A DNA stretch of 64,000 nucleotides. Origin: Lepus europaeus (Eukaryota; Chordata; Mammalia; Lagomorpha; Leporidae). The first letter of the stretch is position 1. Every line of letters begins with the position of its first letter. Below are positions 59,307 through 64,000 of the stretch, piece after piece. The stretch is taken from NCBI RefSeq assembly GCF_033115175.1, contig NC_084832.1:13505342-13569341 (forward strand), in the 5' to 3' direction. The position numbers and the translations under genes are program-made. The notes beneath the pieces were generated by a model. It saw only the letters and a program-made list of their open reading frames with translations. It did no database searches and was not told the DNA's origin.

Positions 59307-59628
59307 TTTTTGAAAGATTTATTTATTTGAAAGGCAGAGTTATAGAGAGGCAGAGGCAGAGACAGACAGACAGACAGACACAGGTCTTCCATCCTCTGAT
59401 TCACTCCCCAAACGGCTGCAAAACAACCAGAGCAGTGCCCTTCTGAAGCCAGAAGCCAGGAGCAGGGGTGCGTGCAGGGGCCTAAGCACTTGGGCTATCT
59501 TCTACTGCTTTCCTAGGCCATAGCAGAGAGCTGGATCGGAAGTGGAACAGCCAGGACTCGAACCAGTCTATATGGAATGCTGGCACTGCAGGTAGCAGCT
59601 TTACCTGCTATGCCACAGTGCCAGCCCC
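59307..59628 (-). mobile_element. CSINE
   Basis: CAGACAGACAGACAGACA expansion in the tail; AACCAGTCTATATGGAATGC core; head CACAGTGCCAGCCCC. Confidence 0.94.
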
Positions 59629-59649
59629 TACATTATAGTTTTGGAAGGT

Positions 59650-59890
59650 AGTGGGAGCCTGTGCTTACATACAGGGACTTTGGACCAGGCTGCTTGGGCT
59701 CAATAAGCCCTTTGCTACTATCAGTGTGTGACCTTGGGCAGGGTGCTCAGCTTTTCTGGCATCATCTTACCTGTTGGAAAAATGGGGATGCTGATAATAT
59801 CTGTCCACTGAATTATTGTGACAATTGAAGATTGAATTCTTACCAGGTTCCTAGAGCACTAACACATGGTAAGCGTTCAGTAAATGTGAT
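59650..59890 (+). repeat. MIR fragment
   Basis: TGTGTGACCTTGGGCAGGG, AAATGGGGATGCTGATAATA and GGTAAGCGTTCAGTAAATG, in MIR order. Confidence 0.78.
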
Positions 59891-60197
59891 GAGTTATGGT
59901 TAAAAAGAAAAACACAGTATAAAACCAGTTGTATTTTTAAAAAAGTTTGTGTATGGAAACAATGACTGGGAAGGATGTAAATAAAAAGTCTATTCAGCCA
60001 TAATATCCTATCAAGTATGTTTATTTCGAAGAAGCACAGTGATTGAAAAATATGTACAAATTTGGACATAAACAATACTATATGGTATGGACTGTAGGTG
60101 CAGTGTGAATGATGTTTTGAAAGTATACCTGTCATTACTCATTTTTCTTTAGCATAAATCTGTTCTGCACATTGGTTGACTGGCTGTCTACGCGATG

Positions 60198-60705
60198 TAT
60201 GAGGGTACTTCAACAAGTTTGTGGAAAAGTAGACTTTCTGGCGCCGCGGCTCACTAGGCTAATCCTCTGCCTGCGGCGCCAGCACCCCGGGTTCTAGTCT
60301 CAGCTGGGGCACTAGATTCTGTCCTGGTTGCTCCTCTTCCAGTCCAGCTCTCTGCTGTGGCCCAGGAAGGCAATGGAGGATGGCTCAGGTCCTTGGGCCC
60401 TGCAGCTGTATGAGAGACCAGGAGGAAGCACTTGGCTCCTGGCTTCGGATCGGCGCAGCACGCCGGCCGTGACAGCCATTTGGGGGGTGAACCAACGGAA
60501 GGAAGACCTTTCTCTCTGTCTTTCTCCCCCTCTCTCTCTCTCTCACTGTCTAACTCTGCCTGTCAAAAAAAGAAAAGAAAAAAAAAAAAAGGAAAAGTAG
60601 AATTAAAAGATAAGCTTATTTGGTGCAAAAAATTTTTGAATCCCAGCATAATTTTTTTTCATGATATGCATTTTCCATGAACTTTCTGAAGTAACCTTGT
60701 ATCTG
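60198..60705. mobile_element. MITE, third copy, split by CSINE
   Basis: GAGGGTACTTCAACAAGTTTG at left and CATGAACTTTCTGAAGTAAC at right; the inside AAAAGATAAGCTTATTTGGTG follows the CSINE. The right end word TGAAGTAACCTTGTATC is duplicated once. Confidence 0.65.
60239..60595 (+). mobile_element. Young CSINE inside a MITE
   Basis: GGAAAAGTAGA is duplicated at 60222 and about 60592. Head TGGCGCCGCGGCTCACTAGG. Confidence 0.95.
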
Positions 60706-60757
60706 AAGTAACCTTGTATCTGTTTAGCCTTCAGTGTGAACCAGAGTACAGAATGTA

Positions 60758-61067
60758 CTTTAAAAAATGTATTTGAGAGGGAGGGAGGGAGAGAGAGAGA
60801 GAGAGAGACTGATTTAGAGTAAGAGAGCACCCACTGACTGGTTTACTCCCCAGATGTCCACAACGCATGGTACTGGGCTGGGGCTGCTGCTGGGAGCTGG
60901 GAATGCAATCCAGGTCTCCCGGGTGGTGGAAGGAATCCAGTTACTTGAGGCATCCCTGATGCCTGCATGAGGAGGAAGCTGAAGTCAGGAGCAAGAGCCA
61001 GGAATTGAACCCTGGAATTCTCCTATGGAACGCGTGTGCCTCACTGCCAGGCTAAGTGCCCGCTCCC
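60758..61067 (-). mobile_element. Ancient CSINE
   Basis: GCATGAGGAGGAAGCTGAAGTC and GAGCCAGGAATTGAACCC mark the oldest class; GA-rich tail at 60778-60808. Confidence 0.8.
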
Positions 61068-62446
61068 AGAATACAGAATGCTAACAGTGGTTATTTCCAG
61101 GTATGGTGTTATGGAAAGTTCAGATTTTGTTTCCTTGATTTTCTGTTCTTTCTGGATTTCTACAGTTGACATGTGTGTTACTTTTGTTGTTTTGAAGAAA
61201 ATGGATGGAAGAAATGATTTGAGAATGTACTGTGATAAACTGATTCTGTCATATAGCACATTTCATGTCGTTTTTAGAGCAACGACAGTTATTATGAGTT
61301 ATTTTTATTTCTGTTGAATGTTTGAGCACCTGCAATTTTTCGTGATTTGAGAAAAAGTTGCTCAGATTTTAGCAAGTGGTAGGAGGTGAAGGCCTGGGAG
61401 TATGGCTGGGATGCTGGAGGCCGTGTGGGCTTCCGCCATCCCCACATGCGTGGTTTCTTCTGCTGACCCTGCTCTCTTCCTTTTGTCCGCCTCTGTGCCT
61501 CTCCTTCCACATCTGTGCAACAAGGTTGTCCTGCTTGTCTTTGCCTGCCTTACTTTGTCCCTGCCACACTTGGGGGGTTCTTCTCCACCCTTGGTTCACA
61601 GAATTTAATCTCCACCACCTGTTGCATTTCCACAGCTTCACCTCGGCTCTAATTTGCTCCCTCAGCCCAGACCTGCTTTTCTGTTATCCTGCTTTGCCCC
61701 TGTATTTGATTGTCCTACCAGTCCCTGAGTTCAGCACCTATGACACCTAAGTTGTCTCTTTTTGTCCCAGACCAAGTTGTCCTGTTGTTTTGCTGTTTTT
61801 TTTTTTTAATTTTTTTTTTTCATTGAGGTGCATCATTTCATCAGTACTGACTTTGAAATCTCAAGCTGCTCTCTGTTTCTTCCATTCGACTCCCTTTGCT
61901 TTCTTTATTCGGGCATCTTTTCACCCATTATGTTCCGTTATGTCGTGAGTCAGTCACTTTGGGCTAAGCCCTCCTGAGTCTCAGGTGCTTAAAGAGAAAG
62001 ATTTAAGTCTCCTTCATCCTGTCTGTCTGTCTATTGAGGGTGGGTTGGAGAGCCAATTCCATGTTGTCTTGTGACCTGGGTTGTTGGGACCAGCCACCAT
62101 CTTGAATGTGACAAATCCTTGTGTGAGAACCAGAGTGTGGTGACCCTGTCACAGGCATCGCTTCTCAGTTTTCATTGATGAAAGTGAGTCACGTGGCCAC
62201 AGCAATCCTTCCTGTGTGCCTGTGAGACCCGTGAGAATGCTTGGTGGGCAGCACTGAAGACTTCTGCTGCCTGGCTTCCCTATTGCCATGGCTTTTGCCC
62301 TGTCCTGGTCCCTGAAGTGGCAGGGGTTAGGGTCATTCCTAACTGGTTTCTGTGTTGCCATAGTCATTCCCTCTCCAGGGTTCAATTTTGGAATTCTGAA
62401 GATGTCAATACTTCCTATTGCCCTTGGAATACAGACGCCTTCCTTG

Positions 62447-62729
62447 CCAGTGTTGTAGCATAGCTGGTAAAGCTACTGCCTTTGATGCAGGTATCCCGTG
62501 TGGGCCCATTTGGGCACTGGTTCGAGTCCCGGCTGCTCCACGTCCAATCCTGCTCCCTGCTGGTACACCTGGGAGAGTAGTGGAGGATGGCCCAGGTACT
62601 TGTTCCTACACACACGTGGGAGACTCAGAGGAAGCTTCTGGCTCCTGGCTTTAGCCTGGCTCAGCTCTGGCCATTGTGGCCGTTTGGGGAGTGAATAGAG
62701 GATGGAAGATCTCTCTTTCTTGCTCTGGC

Positions 62730-62774
<45 letters not shown>

Positions 62775-62806
62775 CTCTGCCTTCGAATAAAAATAAATAA
62801 ATAAGG
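62447..62806 (+). mobile_element. CSINE with CT/GCTC-expanded tail
   Basis: Head GCCAGTGTTGTAGCATAGC, B-box-like GGTTCGAGTCCCGG, expanded CTCGCTCGCTCG and CT run (62728-62770). Confidence 0.94.
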
Positions 62807-63009
62807 CGCTCTCCTTATCAGGTACTGTTCTCTTGTTGCTCCCCGGCCAGGTTTTTCGATCTGCCATCCCCTCTTCTCCAGGACCTTGGCAGAAGCTGTT
62901 CTCTCTTCTTGGGATAATAATGACTCCCCACATCTTGGTCTTTGGAGTTGTCCTCACATGTCCTTGTTTGCCCACCCAAACTAAAATGTTCCCTGCCTGT
63001 TCTTTCCCA

Positions 63010-63145
63010 CTTAGTGCTTTGAGGTTTATTGTGTGTGTGTTTGTTTAACGTCTCTTTCTCTCACTGAACTCTTGGTTCACCATTTCCCAGTGCCTGGCAC
63101 ATAGTGGGGCTCAATACATATTTTTTCGGATGAATTAACAAATTC
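63010..63145 (+). repeat. L2 3'-end fragment
   Basis: AGTGCCTGGCACATAGTGGG followed by CTCAATACATATTTTT and GGATGAATT. Confidence 0.65.
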
Positions 63146-63965
63146 TAAAGGTGTATATCTGACATGTCTCATTTTTTCATTCTTTATTTCCCGATGTCCC
63201 TCTTCTGCACTCATTTCTATTTAGTTCATTCCTGCTTAACTCCTGCTGTCAGACTATTGGTTCCGTTATATCATTATATTAGTTTCTTATTTATGATAAA
63301 TTCAGTGATATTCCTACACATAAAAATGAGTCACTTTGAGGCTGGACTGTGTTTATTTTAGTTTAGAAAAAGTTGGTCAGATGTTCTTTGCACAGTATTT
63401 TAAAGCAGCCATGCACTTTGATACAAAGTAAAATTAATCTGCTTTTTTAGGATCCTTTGTTTTCACAAATGGTTAAGAGCCCTATCTTGTGATGGAGAAT
63501 ATTGATCTAACTCTTATGTTAGATATTTAATAACATTTATCTGAAAACAAAGTAAAACACAAATACAACTGATAAAACCACTAGAAGTGCTGTTCATTCA
63601 TTGAATAATGAGTTTTATAAACCAAGAAGTATTTGGATTGTGAAATTATTTCTATTTCTTATAATTTTAATTTCCTTTTTTTGATCCCTTATCAGTGACT
63701 TGACAGCAGGGAGACTTACTGTTTGATAAGAGCTTTGTTTGAATCTCCCTTGCTCCCCTTTCTTTGAAGTTGACAGGAATAGCTTCAGTAAAGACAGTTC
63801 TTGGGTGTGGCAGGATTGAAAGGCGGGGTAGTTCAATGCTTACATCAGGGACTTCTCCCATTTATTGAATGTTAATCTGAAAGTGAATGTGAAAGCCGAT
63901 TAGCTGTACACTTTTCCCAGGACCTCAACTGACCTCTCGACATTTAATCTAAAAACTTTTATGCC

Positions 63966-64000
63966 TTTTTTTTTTTTTTTAAGATTTATTTACTTATTTG
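63966..64000 (-). mobile_element. CSINE tail at window edge
   Basis: T run then AAGATTTATTTACTTATTTG, the reversed CSINE end; the body lies outside. Confidence 0.7.

Larger units (their letters stand above)
51298..64000 (+). other. DOCK9: DOCK9 intron 1 (5' part)
   Basis: It begins with a canonical GTGAGT donor. No acceptor followed by the expected second exon (encoding the residues that follow VLL in DOCK9) was found before the window ends. The stretch 51.4-54.0 kb is largely free of young repeats. Beyond that lie MIR and L2 fragments, ten CSINE copies and a small MITE, listed separately. The regions 55.1-56.7 kb and 61.1-62.4 kb hold nothing further I can identify. Confidence 0.85.

Overview
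This is mammalian nuclear DNA, almost certainly from a lagomorph and most likely rabbit (Oryctolagus). About fifty copies of the tRNA-derived CSINE (rabbit C-repeat) occur in 64 kb, in several age classes on both strands. They sit among old L1, L2, MIR, MaLR and DNA-transposon remnants, with no operons and no long real ORFs.

The one host gene I can name is DOCK9 (plus strand). Its first coding exon is at 51169-51297, inside a strong CpG island (about 49.85-51.8 kb), and ends in a canonical GTGAGT donor. Everything to the right is DOCK9 intron 1, running off the window. The left 50 kb is upstream intergenic DNA, or intron of a longer transcript.

Layout. 0-3.8 kb: an old L1 (5'UTR, ORF1, start of ORF2), broken by a CSINE that is itself broken by a 3'-end retrocopy. 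4.3-7.0 kb: a cluster of five CSINEs. 7-9 kb: unassigned DNA plus a possible retrocopy after a long T tract. 9.1-10.1 kb: L1 3' end. 10.2-11.4 kb: nested CSINEs. 11.4-17.9 kb: mostly unassigned, few repeats. 19.1-20.3 kb: BUB1B processed pseudogene (minus). 20.7-21.0 kb: solo LTR inside a CSINE. 21-28 kb: L1 and CSINE mosaic. 29.4-29.8 kb: MRPS14 processed pseudogene (plus). 30-41 kb: low-density DNA with L1, L2, MaLR and CSINE pieces. 41-47 kb: a minus-strand L1 carved up by CSINEs. 49.8-51.8 kb: DOCK9 promoter and exon 1. 52-64 kb: intron 1 with MIR and CSINE.

I found no undescribed gene system. The best leads are structural: a solo LTR with exact 6-bp target duplications and a duplicated U3 block, a 5'-inverted CSINE resembling twin priming, a three-level nested insertion, a CGG run abutting the DOCK9 start codon, and an unexplained exon-like open segment on the minus strand at 47942-48064. 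Family names come from recognition, not from a database search; repeat edges are approximate unless a target-site duplication (TSD) is quoted.
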